A stretch of DNA of 64,000 bases from Nereocystis luetkeana. Lineage: Eukaryota > Sar > Phaeophyceae > Laminariales > Laminariaceae. Both the position numbers and the translations under genes were made by a program. Under the pieces are notes generated by a model. It was not told where the DNA came from. It searched no databases and worked only from the letters and a program-made list of their open reading frames with translations. Shown piece after piece: positions 40,201-47,285 of this stretch. The stretch spans positions 1 to 64,000 of the forward strand of contig JARUPZ010000014.1 in NCBI GenBank assembly GCA_031213475.1. The letters are read 5' to 3'. Within the stretch, counting starts at the first letter, position 1; each line of letters opens with the position of its first letter.

Positions 40201-43200
40201 AATGAGCCACAACATCCTGCGCGCTACGCTGATTGATGCCAGGTCCACCGCACCTACCACGGCACACCTATCTGCAAAGGGGACGAAGCTCCATCCGGTG
40301 TAGCGCTAGTACTGTTCGGATTTATCACCTAAACATGACATACAGTCTCCATAGGGCGAAAGCACCAGTTCTGGATCTCGAGGTTTTCCTTTCCACTCCC
40401 AACAAATATAGAGTAACATCGGAGCATAATACACTAGCGCCGTTCGTTGACATCCGACTAGCCAAACACTGGTGGAACCCATCGTGAAGTCTGTCAGGAC
40501 CAAATTAAATTGAAACTCCGTTGACGCAGAAAATACGAATACTGGTGGTGTTGAAGGCGACGTCCTCGAGTCCATGGGTACGACGTCTTTGATAGCACGG
40601 TCGTCGATACGATCATCGGGTGTTCATGATATTTCACAGGTTTGACGCACAATCACAAGCCAACAAGACCCGTTGCTTGCAAGGTTGGCATCGAAACAAC
40701 ACCTACTATGAGGGGTTAGTTTACTTTCGCCTCTCCTGGCTATGCCATCGACTTCAAGAGGTGCTACGTTTGACGCAGACGGATACTTTTATGTACATAT
40801 CCATGACACTCTGCGGGTACACCGGTGTAGTTGTCCATGTTGAACTCTAAGCAAGTGCCCCGGAAGCCCCGATACCTTAGTGAAGTTATTGTTTGTGCTT
40901 TCAAACGAGCAGATAGAACTACCGCAAACGGTTCGATGTATGGTGCGCATGACGTTGATGCTCGAACTTTGCATGGTTCACGCGATGTTGTGGAGGAACC
41001 AGTTGCGTCCAAAAATGTTGTGGCTGTGGAAGTCGAAAGATGCTCCCATGAAAGCGGACAGGACACCTGACTATAGGCCACTATACTGGCAGTGTGACGC
41101 AGCACGACGACGGTCTGTGCGCTACTCTGAAACGAGGTTCCCCGCAATCGACAAACCTAATAGCAACAAAGCCCAACATTCCATCACGCCTTTTTCAATA
41201 AGATTCTTACCTCCGTGTCCCCACGCTATGTTCTCGGCAAAATAGGCGTTGCCACCGATGATGACGGCCGTATCGACATACGCACGAATGGCACCTGCGG
41301 GAGGTCGATGACAGTCAGTTGTAAGTGTTCCCACACAAGCTCTCGCAGCCTACGCAAACATGCCGACACCCATGTTCGTCCGTATTGCCTGGCAGGGTTA
41401 CCAATGTTACAGTGTTCGGAACCTTACCCCAAACAAAGAGGCCTATCGGACAAGGCCGGATGTATCGGTTACGTAGAGTTGATGTTCCTACTTTACACGG
41501 CTAGAACAACATGGGTTTTGAGCGTAGAGTTGTGCAGTTTCTGATAGAGGTGTTGAATGTTCTGTCTACAGATGAAACCGTTCACCGTTCATTTTCCTGA
41601 ACGATACCAGTATACCCTTCTTCTTCGCCGTGTGGAGACACCAGATACGCAAGATCTGTTCACAGCGTCCTGATGCCTGTGTAGATTGTGGGCCGTTTCA
41701 CACGCGCAAGCGAACCGTACAAAACATATTCTTTTGGTATCTGCTCACAACAAAAAATGCCACCCCTGCAGTGTAACTGAGCCATCTAGTTTTTTTATGC
41801 CTGCACAATCGCCTACATAGCACCCTCGCATATGCAGACGCTTCGACATCGTCAAAACGTTTGCTTGGACTCGTGCCTTTTAATTATTATCTGACAAATG
41901 TCAGAGCCCCGGTGACCGGCAGGTTTGGCAACAGTCGAACCCGCAACAGCACAACGGTATCAGTCGAGATATACTACGAACCGCACTTCGTGCTTTACTC
42001 CTCAACAGCAGTAGCTCGGGACGCCCCTTACCTCCGTCAAGCTGTGCAACGTTGTTCGCAAAGGACGTGCTTCCATCGATTTTCACGTAAACATTGGTCG
42101 AAATTTGTATCGCACCTGCGGGTAGGTAACACGAATATCACACTAAGAGTCGGAGGCGAGTTCACGGCAATACGTCGTACACAACGGCACCGCCTCGAGA
42201 ATGATCTCGAGTAGCCACATATCGCCACGACGTGGAACACAACGAGTGACTGCCGAGCAGATCATAAACAGCCCGCAGGGGCGGGTTCCACCCAATCCAA
42301 TCTGTGGAGCGATACACCGACGATCCCTGAAGGGCCGTTAGGTTGCCTCCCGAACGTTTTGTCCTTGGGAGGGCGTCATTGGCGTATGGGGTGCCGAAAG
42401 AAAATTAGTGCGCTGGATTATTTAGCAGTCACACACAAACCAAACTCGACATAAAACTGTATTTCACAGCATTTACTCGTATGTATGTACAATAATAGAC
42501 AGTCCCTTCCCGCCCGCACATGCTATGTTTCGTCCTCTTCAAAGCCCAGCCTCCCGCAACGTCTCTTCGTGGCAAATTCCTTGTTACACGGGATGTAATG
42601 TGGGCAATCACGCGCAGGTCTACTGTACGTATTGACGTTACCACCCGTTAGAAGAATGAATACATCCCTTTCCTCAAGCTGATGGTTCAGGTACTGCCTT
42701 TCATCGTACGAAGTATTTTCGAGTAATTCTGCTGCTGTAGTCCAGGTTTTTTATAAATTAGACATAGGGAAACGGATTATGGTTTAAGGCATAACCCCGA
42801 ATTGTGTAGACGGGGCTAGTATGGCAACGTTCTCATTGACCATGGCTGAACTGCAATGCACGCAATGCACAAGCGATTTTGCGTGGTACGTAGCGACGAG
42901 AAACACGGAAAACGCAGCACCTGGTACCTGACAACACGTATCACCCAAATGCTTCTCACCTCCGTTGGCGCGGGCAAGGTTGTCTTTAAAAAGGCTGTCA
43001 CCGTTGAAGTTGATTGAGCAACTAGTAGAACCATACAGGGCACCTGAAGATAGAAACCGGTTGTTGCGAGTGGTACTGTAGCATATAAACGAAAGCAACG
43101 GTTACAGTCCGCGCTCTTCTACGAAGCCAAGTTCACGTCGTCCGGTGTTTTACACATGACCGCAACTGTTCCGAACGTTATATGATACTGCCCGCCTACG

Positions 43201-46200
43201 CGCTGCAGACGATTCACAGAATCGTGACAAACTCGTGTTGACACGGGTTTTGCGTTTACACGGGTTCTGTGTGTGAAACGAGGGTATTAACGAGGGTATT
43301 AATTCGTTAACAATGCGAATGCGCGGCACCAGTTTCAAACTGCCGACCCGTAGTATCCGAATACATACAGTACTCGATTGTTTCAAGTCCATGGACGCGG
43401 GATAGTAGTTGTCGTTGTTTCTGCCATGGGCGCTGGCATTACGAACGATGTTTTGACGTGCGACAGGGCACCTACGAAATGTTGCCTGAAAATCTATAAG
43501 CTATTATCGAGCTTACGCAGCGTGAAGACAAAGCAAGCGTTTCGAAGGTGCTTCTCGTTTGGCCTCCAACCTCCCTTCCTTGGCGAGTGTTTTGACGAGA
43601 CAGGGTTCACCATCGCTGTTCAGGTTTACCTTCATACACGTACCCAAGGCAGATTATTGTAATTGTCGGTGCTTTCGGCCTACGGAAAAAAACGAACGCA
43701 ACTCCTGCGCTTCTCCAGCGCCTGTGCGTCTGGTGATACTAGGTCGCCTTCAGACAAAACTACAGACCCCAAAACATGCGTCGTATTGGCCCTTCTAGCG
43801 TGAATAGTCAATAGTCAAAAGGCACCCATCTTTGTATTCAAGGTTTGACCGGTACTCATGGTATCGGCTGCTTGATACGTGAAGGGTACGGGGCAATTTT
43901 ATCAGCTTCAATAATTCAGAACGAAATATATCACTACTGATATTTTTCAACGACCATTATTTACCAAACGGCAAGTGCTATCCACACCGTCGAGCCGCAG
44001 CCTTTTAATGCCGGATACGACCTTCAAGGGGTGTAACAGTTGCCAAGGGGCACCTGCCAATAGCGATACATAGTCTACTACTATATAGAGTGTTTGTCGC
44101 AATATACCAGTTGTTGTTAAGGAGCGACATCGGTACCGCGGCCTTCGGTACTTCGCCACACCAAACCCACCGAAGGAAGACACATTTGCTTTGGTGACCT
44201 GTGAGACACATGAGAGGTCCGATCAACCTGGAGGGTACCAAGTCAGTTTCTGATATTGTTCTTACCTCCGTCACCCGCTGCTGAGTTGTTCATAAATGAT
44301 GTGCTGCCGTCGATTTGCATTGAGGAGTTACCATATAGATGTATAGCACCTGTGGGTGGGTATCGTAATGTTTTGGGGTTGACGTGTGCAACCTACTCGA
44401 TGGAGCAAGATGGTGACGATCCGCGAACGTCTCGTCGACCAGAACAAACAAGAAACTGGAATAATAAAGTCAGGGCAGTGAATACGAGAGTTAACTGTTG
44501 CTGACGGGGCTCAGGCATTGTTTGTTGCAGAAACAAACACCGACGTTGGCGTACGCGCTGGCTTCTCTCCCGACGAACCTTGCTGCTGAGGGTGCTATGG
44601 AAAAGACAGTTACGAACCTGAGAACGTCCTTGTTATCACCGCCTCCAATAGAACTCGTAAGGTATTATTATGGACGCCACTAGAACAGAAACAGGCAGAA
44701 AACGTTCTACTTCAAGACGATTACCCCACCCATCGAATCTGGTAGGCGTTGATGTCAAAATACGTGGTTGGGAGAGTCCTACTAGTAGTACAGATGACCC
44801 ACGACGAAATCATCGAGGTATCGATAGTGGTCTGAAGTAGCGCTCGCTTGGCGTAAATAATCGGAAAACATCTTGAAAAGGGAACATCGATATTTTATTT
44901 TTCCAACTCCAGTTTTCATCTACCCGAATCCAAATAATCTGTGACGAGCGCGCTATTAATGCCCATCCCCGTAAACTGATTTGCACATGTTGCATGAAGA
45001 CAGGTAAGTACATGGTCGCTTGGAACAAGTGGGAAGCAGCGTTAGTTTATGCCGATGTCGGTGTTACTGCCACCGTCGACACCCACCGTACTCGATCGTG
45101 CTACAGCCAAAGAACGGAGGAGGTACTGCTCCTGCCTTAATATTTAGGGTATAAATATTTCAAGACGCCTCCTACCTCCGTTCCCATCGACATGGTTCTC
45201 GATAAAGTAAGTGTTGCCTTCCATTTGTAGAGAGGAGTTACCGTGCAGATGTATTCCACCTGAGGGTCCGGAAAGTTGGACGGACGGATTATCGGGCCAT
45301 TCCATGGGGCCCACGGAATAGGTACGCCTCTGCCACCTGGACTACACACTAACCGCTACTCTACACATCATCACACAAGCAAGAGAGGATACCGTAGACA
45401 AGACTCGGACCAGTCATTTCGAAGGTTCCGAAGGCTGATGTGGTCACTACCATATGATAAAAAAAGTCCCCGATGCAAGGGAATACGCGCGCGGATTGAC
45501 GTAGAATTCCAGACCGATACGAGCTCACAAATGACATGTATCCAGTTTTCGTTCTGTACTAGACAACTACAGACATCACTGAATGGGAGTCAACTCGTGA
45601 GTCGTTCGACAGTACCGTGTGTTCCCACGATAACGGATAATTATTTTGAGCCGGAACACGTAGAGGGCTAGTGACAAGCCAACCTCTGGCAACTCTCCAT
45701 CAAACGGTGTGTGCCCTTTAGCGGGTCATATGGACTGTTTTACACCATATTTGAGGTATTCTTGTTGTCAGCAAACTACGGATTATTACAGAGGTTTTAC
45801 ATATTTTCTCTCTATAAAGATGGTTTTGGGGACTGTCGATTGACCACCAGCGTGGAAAGCAAATCCCTCAAAAGGCCGTGGTTGCTCGAGTTCCCCAATG
45901 CACACTTTAATAATCCTCCTCTTGTGGCTCGATCATGTGCGCACATGCGGTGGCAACGAACCGAAAATGGACGCACCCATGCGTCTTGAAAGACATTTTC
46001 TACCGTTCATCAGATACTGAATCACTGAGCGACGCATGGAATCTGCATGAGCACATCTGACCTCCGACTTGGGCTGAGTTGCCATCAAACGATGTGTTGC
46101 CGGCGACGTAGATTCCCGACGTGGTGGCGGATATGGCACCTGGTTGCAGGCATATTGGGGGATCGTCTGCGAGTTTAACGTGGCCGCACGCATCGGCAAC

Positions 46201-47285
46201 AGGACCCACGACATAAATACTTGCTTGTATCACTATAAGCAACCGACGTTAAGACACGACAAAGGCCTTGTAGAACAATCAAGTGCGTTGAGACTACTTT
46301 ACGCCAACACGTTAAAGGCACCAAACATAAGGAACACATACCAGGTAATGACCGAAACCGGGCCACCCTGTCAAAATCGAACAGCAGTCAACTGGACAAC
46401 ATGATAGTGCTTCTTCTGGGTGTGGGGGGCATTGATAATTTCGATGGCGCTGCTACTTGGGTGAGGTTGACTTAAAATCACTAACTGTGTGCCAATATAT
46501 ATGACGAGGAGACCGTGGCACGTGTGAATATCGCAAGCGGTACTGGCGATCATCGGATGGGTACCGTTCCACAAGGGTGTCTCGTTATCTGGTCGTTCAC
46601 AAATTAATTGATCCGGTATTCGTACAAGTAGTACAATATGGGAAATCAATATACTGTGTCCAGTCGCCACGGCGCAGCTCTGACTCGAGTCATGTTGGGG
46701 CGTCCGGCCTGGCGGCTTAAAGTGCTTGACCAAATGGTGGTCTCCACCTCTGTGCAAGTCGTATCGCAAACATGTGGGCTCACCTCCGTTCGAAGCGTTG
46801 TTGTTGGTAAAGGTGCAATCAAGTACAAACAGGGAGCTGGAAGCCACCAGGTTCACAGCGCCGCCATCTTCTGCATTCCCACCCTCTAGCACCAAGTTGT
46901 TCAGGCGGAGGGTGGAGCCGTTAGCGACATGAAATATGCCATGACCAGATCCATCATTGCCGATCGCACCAGCCGCGCCGTCATCGTCGGCCGGCGCGCC
47001 ACGGATGCTAGGAAAACCGGCCCCAGTGACAGACACGCTCTTCATATTGGCCACCTCGATCCTCTGGGCGATGATGACGCTGGAATACAGCGTGATGTCA
47101 AACGATCCTCCCCCCGTGCAAGCTAACACGTCAGTGAGATTGCGGACGTCGGCCGTGGAAGTGATGTTGACGGCAACCGTGCCCGATGGACACGGCATTG
47201 ATTCCGCTCCGGACATAAAGCAGATGGCCAAGCCAATCACTATCATCACCGCGCGATCAAACGCCATCCTGTACGAATATTGCAC
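6258..47285 (-). CDS. Giant Pmp-repeat (beta-helix) surface protein with multi-pass membrane C terminus, 25 exons
   Basis: Model (minus strand, 5' to 3'): 47285-46784, 46139-46062, 45259-45176, 44349-44266, 43043-42960, 42115-42032, 41294-41211, 40152-40069, 38350-38267, 37402-37319, 35739-35656, 34982-34899, 34316-34233, 32982-32899, 29995-29912, 29243-29160, 24075-23995, 23212-23132, 17827-17747, 10539-10372, 9924-9610, 9194-9007, 8566-8275, 7967-7663, 7208-6258. These sum to 4218 nt and stay in frame, giving 1405 residues. Order: signal peptide (about 7-29), Pmp-like right-handed beta-helix repeats (about 90-890), Cys-rich CxxC region (about 891-1020), then roughly eight hydrophobic segments to the end. 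This layout resembles large stramenopile surface-protein families; ligand and function are unknown. The protein should sit in the plasma membrane with the repeats outside. Exons 2-19 encode one repeat each in phase 1-1, so repeat number could change without breaking the frame. Splice sites are predicted, not proven, and small exons may be missing from the longest introns. Confidence 0.82.
7663..7967 (-). CDS. Exon 24: CxxC motif and first membrane segments
   Basis: 305 nt, phase 1 in and phase 0 out. It opens with CAVCTEDYGPGSSNRCHKC, two CxxC pairs, then the hydrophobic segment ILVGVSTTVVFLTFFAAVLV, a charged linker, and a second segment around IPLAAIRIVVVALQII. Acceptor CTATGCAG, donor CAG|GTGCGT. 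Confidence 0.85.
8275..8566 (-). CDS. Exon 23: Cys-rich juxtamembrane region
   Basis: 292 nt. Motifs include CAQCPGGC, LKEGYYRTS, DACSGG and YCADGYTGP, a Cys-rich spacer typical between beta-helix and membrane segments in this family (from memory of the family). Acceptor TCTGGACAG|ACATC, donor CCAT|GTGAGT (strong). The junction with exon 24 gives GPY-CAVC. Confidence 0.8.
9007..9194 (-). CDS. Exon 22: last beta-helix repeats
   Basis: 188 nt, phase 1 in and phase 0 out. It encodes RGGALFNAGALEIKDTVF, then SENSALGGGLAIQDV and WNVTFVGN. Acceptor TTTTTCCAG. The donor AAT|GTGAGC at 9007 was chosen because it alone matches the phase of exon 23; AG|GTGCCG at 9041 would break the frame. Confidence 0.75.
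9610..9924 (-). CDS. Exon 21: multi-repeat beta-helix block
   Basis: 315 nt, phase 1-1, holding several Pmp repeats in one exon: GGALSLANPAKLNISDSAF, then GGAVSLTSTV with CQFEGNKGKNGG, then GGALYLNGEG with SWFRHNVAG. Acceptor TTCAG|GTGTC, donor GCTG|GTGAGA. The junction to exon 22 restores a perfect NVAEERGGALFN repeat boundary, which supports both splice sites. Unlike exons 2-19, this part has not been split to one repeat per exon. Confidence 0.85.
10372..10539 (-). CDS. Exon 20: two fused Pmp repeats
   Basis: Two consecutive repeats are read without an intron. The first contains GTSLTMGTGMESVARSSTSA and ends in MTGG; the second ends SYVWNNVADRGG. The acceptor is TTAG|GG, where every other cassette has AG|GT. 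The only in-phase donor after the second repeat is GGCG|GC, implying a GC-AG intron. A canonical GGAG|GTACG donor also survives after the first repeat (10453), so an 87-nt single-repeat exon 10453-10539 is an alternative. Both choices keep the frame into exon 21. Confidence 0.6.
10920..11400 (+). repeat. Dispersed repeat family Y, copy 1
   Basis: The T-rich start (TTTTTTTCAAGTGTTG region), the central block around GTCGTGCCTGTCGTATCTAG, and the end near TGCTGGATGTCGACGGGTAG recur at 55255-55665 on the same strand and at about 60470-60760 inverted. This copy lies inside intron 19. The pyrimidine-rich body gives false KK/FF-rich open frames. Confidence 0.75.
15335..15418 (-). pseudogene. Pmp cassette in intron 19 with dead donor
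   Basis: The TTGTAG|GTGGC acceptor, the full 84-nt length and the open frame are intact. The body contains GGKLAYTKVVGVEGFSAVEA. The donor reads ATGC|CTGAA, where GGAG|GTGAA is expected. Only the splice donor and last Gly-Gly are lost, so this looks like a recent death. Confidence 0.5.
17747..17827 (-). CDS. Exon 19: Pmp repeat cassette
   Basis: 81 nt, phase 1-1, core GNATFSFNSARRDGG. Acceptor CGCAG|GTGCT, donor GGAG|GTGAG. It is isolated between a 5.3-kb and a 7.2-kb intron, both holding decayed cassettes and repeats. Confidence 0.84.
18951..19048 (-). pseudogene. Decayed Pmp cassette in intron 18
   Basis: Reads IFSAYRNITLNNGRANLLYV followed by AFSNRSSQSSPG. The opening resembles exon 8 (IFSSTNSS). 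The donor has lost its GT (GGC-GAGTCA), and the acceptor position reads TTG. Confidence 0.4.
20385..21037. repeat. Long foldback (hairpin) element
   Basis: Two arms of roughly 320 bp are inverted copies centred near 20711. Examples: GGCCGGAAGCCGGACAA at about 20390 against an inverted GGCTTCTGGCCCC near 21025; CACAGGGAGGGCACGAGATG at about 20540 against inverted sequence near 20860; GAGCCTGATCCATTTCTGGC near 20668 against inverted sequence near 20738. The spacer is very short. Arms differ by scattered substitutions, so it is not a fresh assembly palindrome. Probably a non-autonomous foldback transposon. Confidence 0.7.
23132..23212 (-). CDS. Exon 18: Pmp repeat cassette
   Basis: 81 nt, phase 1-1, core GCSDISHNSGSDGG, a divergent rung. 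Acceptor CCCGCAG|GTGGG, donor GGAG|GTGAAA. Confidence 0.8.
23995..24075 (-). CDS. Exon 17: Pmp repeat cassette
   Basis: 81 nt, phase 1-1, core GNTSATQNSANSPGG; the conserved Phe is replaced by Ala. Acceptor CAG|GTGCT, donor GGAG|GTGAG. Exons 17-19 are all one codon shorter than the upstream group, which suggests a subfamily. Confidence 0.85.
25485..25950. mobile_element. Diverged relative of the 58-kb TIR element
   Basis: Shares ordered blocks with 58330-58790: CTGAGTCCTCGACAAAAAGC, CCCCTAGACCACGGATCCAC and TCGAGATCGAAGG. It is well diverged and lies in intron 16. Ends were not identified. Confidence 0.45.
25990..26073 (-). pseudogene. Pmp cassette in intron 16 without an acceptor
   Basis: The frame reads ATFSFTVSVFTELINNTEAG, a good repeat body ending in Gly-Gly. 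No phase-1 AG acceptor exists upstream. The donor would be GGCG|GCAGAA, a GC site as in exon 20. Probably a dead cassette, possibly a cryptic exon. Confidence 0.4.
27751..27785. repeat. Head-to-head interstitial telomeric tract
   Basis: Three TTAGGG units run directly into TTAACCCTAA, so the two strands' motifs meet head to head, bordered by CTAAT and AATTAG. It lies in intron 16. Confidence 0.75.
27873..27964 (-). pseudogene. Decayed Pmp cassette in intron 16
   Basis: CAG|GTAGA acceptor and CGAG|GTAAA donor are both present 92 bp apart. The end reads QPYNVAYEYE, where working cassettes read xNNVAxxxGG. Two TAA/TAG-type interruptions and a length not divisible by three rule out use. Confidence 0.4.
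29160..29243 (-). CDS. Exon 16: Pmp repeat cassette
   Basis: 84 nt, phase 1-1, core GNTSFRSNSAGSFGG. Acceptor CAG|GTTGC gives Gly-Gly-Cys at the junction, the only cassette that places Cys there. Donor GGAG|GTGAG. Confidence 0.85.
29912..29995 (-). CDS. Exon 15: Pmp repeat cassette
   Basis: 84 nt, phase 1-1, core GDTLLFNNSAGVFGG. Acceptor CAG|GTGCA, donor GGAG|GTGAG. Confidence 0.86.
31042..31122 (-). pseudogene. Possible decayed Pmp cassette in intron 14
   Basis: A CAG|GTGCC acceptor context at 31122 is followed by TASSLRFHLVNR, then TAG. The donor site is CC|GTGTC. The similarity is weak and rests mostly on the acceptor and spacing. Confidence 0.25.
31261..31325. repeat. Degenerate telomeric tract with 25-bp tandem repeat
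   Basis: TTAGGG-like words alternate with CTACCACCAGGGTAGGGG; the composite unit repeats with a 25-bp period. In intron 14. Confidence 0.7.
32899..32982 (-). CDS. Exon 14: Pmp repeat cassette
   Basis: 84 nt, phase 1-1, core GRASFVDNIGRAYGG. Acceptor CAG|GTGCC, donor GGAG|GTAAG. Confidence 0.86.
34233..34316 (-). CDS. Exon 13: Pmp repeat cassette
   Basis: 84 nt, phase 1-1, core GDNMFDNNVAGITGG. Acceptor CAG|GTGCC, donor GGAG|GTGAG. Confidence 0.87.
34899..34982 (-). CDS. Exon 12: Pmp repeat cassette
   Basis: 84 nt, phase 1-1, core GNVSFVDNISQESGG. Acceptor CAG|GTGCC, donor GGAG|GTAAG. An interstitial telomeric insertion lies 63 bp upstream in the preceding intron. Confidence 0.86.
35011..35105. 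repeat. Interstitial telomeric insertion with 34-bp flanking duplication
   Basis: About four TTAGGG units (one TCAGGG variant) at 35045-35071 are flanked by two 34-bp direct copies (35011-35044 and 35072-35105). The copies share TGCGCAGAGACTCCGAAAAA and differ at about two positions. This is the signature of a staggered break filled with telomeric repeats. In intron 11. Confidence 0.85.
35656..35739 (-). CDS. Exon 11: Pmp repeat cassette
   Basis: 84 nt, phase 1-1, core GRSSFLSNFAEVGG, with ALCESSFFHVE before it. Acceptor CCCGCAG|GTGCG, donor GGGG|GTGAG. Confidence 0.85.
37319..37402 (-). CDS. Exon 10: Pmp repeat cassette
   Basis: 84 nt, phase 1-1, core GTSSFVNNMAGTYGG. Acceptor CGCAG|GTGGT, donor GGGG|GTGAG. 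Confidence 0.85.
38267..38350 (-). CDS. Exon 9: Pmp repeat cassette
   Basis: 84 nt, phase 1-1, core SRTTFLNNSAGVKGG. The acceptor is TAG|GTGCT instead of CAG; donor GGAG|GTAAG. A decayed copy in the intron near 43471 also has a TAG acceptor. Confidence 0.84.
39435..39462. repeat. Interstitial telomeric tract
   Basis: Four TTAGGG units in intron 8, G-rich on the plus strand. No flanking duplication was seen. Confidence 0.8.
40069..40152 (-). CDS. Exon 8: Pmp repeat cassette
   Basis: 84 nt, phase 1-1, core GDIMFDSNSAGYNGG after IFSSTNSSIDVD. Acceptor CAG|GTGCT, donor GGAG|GTGAG. Confidence 0.87.
40981..41066 (-). pseudogene. Decayed Pmp cassette in intron 7
   Basis: An intact CAG|GTGTC acceptor leads into ASFDFHSHNIFGRNWFLHN and then a TGA where the Ala-x-Gly-Gly end should be. 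No donor follows. It lies only 145 bp below exon 7, consistent with a tandem duplicate that died. Confidence 0.55.
41211..41294 (-). CDS. Exon 7: Pmp repeat cassette
   Basis: 84 nt, phase 1-1, core GNAYFAENIAWGHGG. Acceptor CCCGCAG|GTGCC, donor GGAG|GTAAG. Confidence 0.86.
42032..42115 (-). CDS. Exon 6: Pmp repeat cassette
   Basis: 84 nt, phase 1-1, core GSTSFANNVAQLDGG. Acceptor CCCGCAG|GTGCG, donor GGAG|GTAAG. Confidence 0.87.
42960..43043 (-). CDS. Exon 5: Pmp repeat cassette
   Basis: 84 nt, phase 1-1, core GDSLFKDNLARANGG. Acceptor CAG|GTGCC, donor GGAG|GTGAG. Confidence 0.87.
43414..43471 (-). pseudogene. Decayed Pmp cassette A in intron 4
   Basis: A TAG|GTGCC acceptor at 43471 is followed by a repeat-like stretch. 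A one-base frameshift separates KTSFV from what would read NASAHG. The donor GGAG|GT is replaced by GGCAG|AAAC. It cannot be a working cassette. Confidence 0.45.
43564..43640 (-). pseudogene. Decayed Pmp cassette B in intron 4
   Basis: Reads VNLNSDGEPCLVKTLAKEG, which lines up with the V-DG-x-F-x-N-A core. A donor-like GGAG|GTTGG follows but is out of frame with the body by one base. No acceptor was found at the right distance. Confidence 0.35.
44266..44349 (-). CDS. Exon 4: Pmp repeat cassette
   Basis: 84 nt, phase 1-1, core GSTSFMNNSAAGDGG. Acceptor CAG|GTGCT, donor GGAG|GTAAG. Near-twin of exon 3 at its N-terminal half. Confidence 0.87.
45176..45259 (-). CDS. Exon 3: Pmp repeat cassette
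   Basis: 84 nt, phase 1-1, core GNTYFIENHVDGNGG. Acceptor CAG|GTGGA gives Gly-Gly-Gly instead of Gly-Gly-Ala; donor GGAG|GTAGG. Its first half (IHLHGNSSLQ) closely matches exon 4 (IHLYGNSSMQ), suggesting duplication of this pair. Confidence 0.82.
46062..46139 (-). CDS. Exon 2: Pmp repeat cassette
   Basis: 78 nt, phase 1-1, one beta-helix rung ending GNTSFDGNSAQVGG. Acceptor CAG|GTGCC; donor GGAG|GTCAG, a weaker donor than the others. Shortest cassette in the array. Confidence 0.82.
46784..47285 (-). CDS. Exon 1: signal peptide and N-terminal beta-helix
   Basis: The frame opens at ATG 47285. A second ATG at 47267 gives a more typical signal peptide, with hydrophobic core VMIVIGLAICFMSG and a likely cleavage after AES or nearby. 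The mature start has a Cys-containing segment (PCPSGTVAVNITSTADV...LACTGGGSFDI), a layout I associate with stramenopile Pmp-type surface proteins. The exon ends with the first full repeats: GGAVNLVASSSLFVLDCTF followed by TNNNASNGG. The donor is GGAG|GTGAGC, leaving phase 1. Several N-x-S/T sequons suit a secreted domain. The start choice is uncertain by six residues. Confidence 0.85.

Noticed and set aside
42784..42913. Extra exon after the CAG|GTGCTGC at 42914
   Set aside because: Acceptor-like only; the following frame has no repeat core or donor.
17747..46139. CRISPR-like periodicity of short similar units
   Set aside because: Spacing is irregular (0.6-7 kb), the units are coding, and the host is eukaryotic.
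6258..47285. Bacterial (chlamydial) Pmp gene or contamination
   Set aside because: The repeats are split by at least 24 consistent spliceosomal introns and the chromosome carries a telomere, so the gene is eukaryotic.
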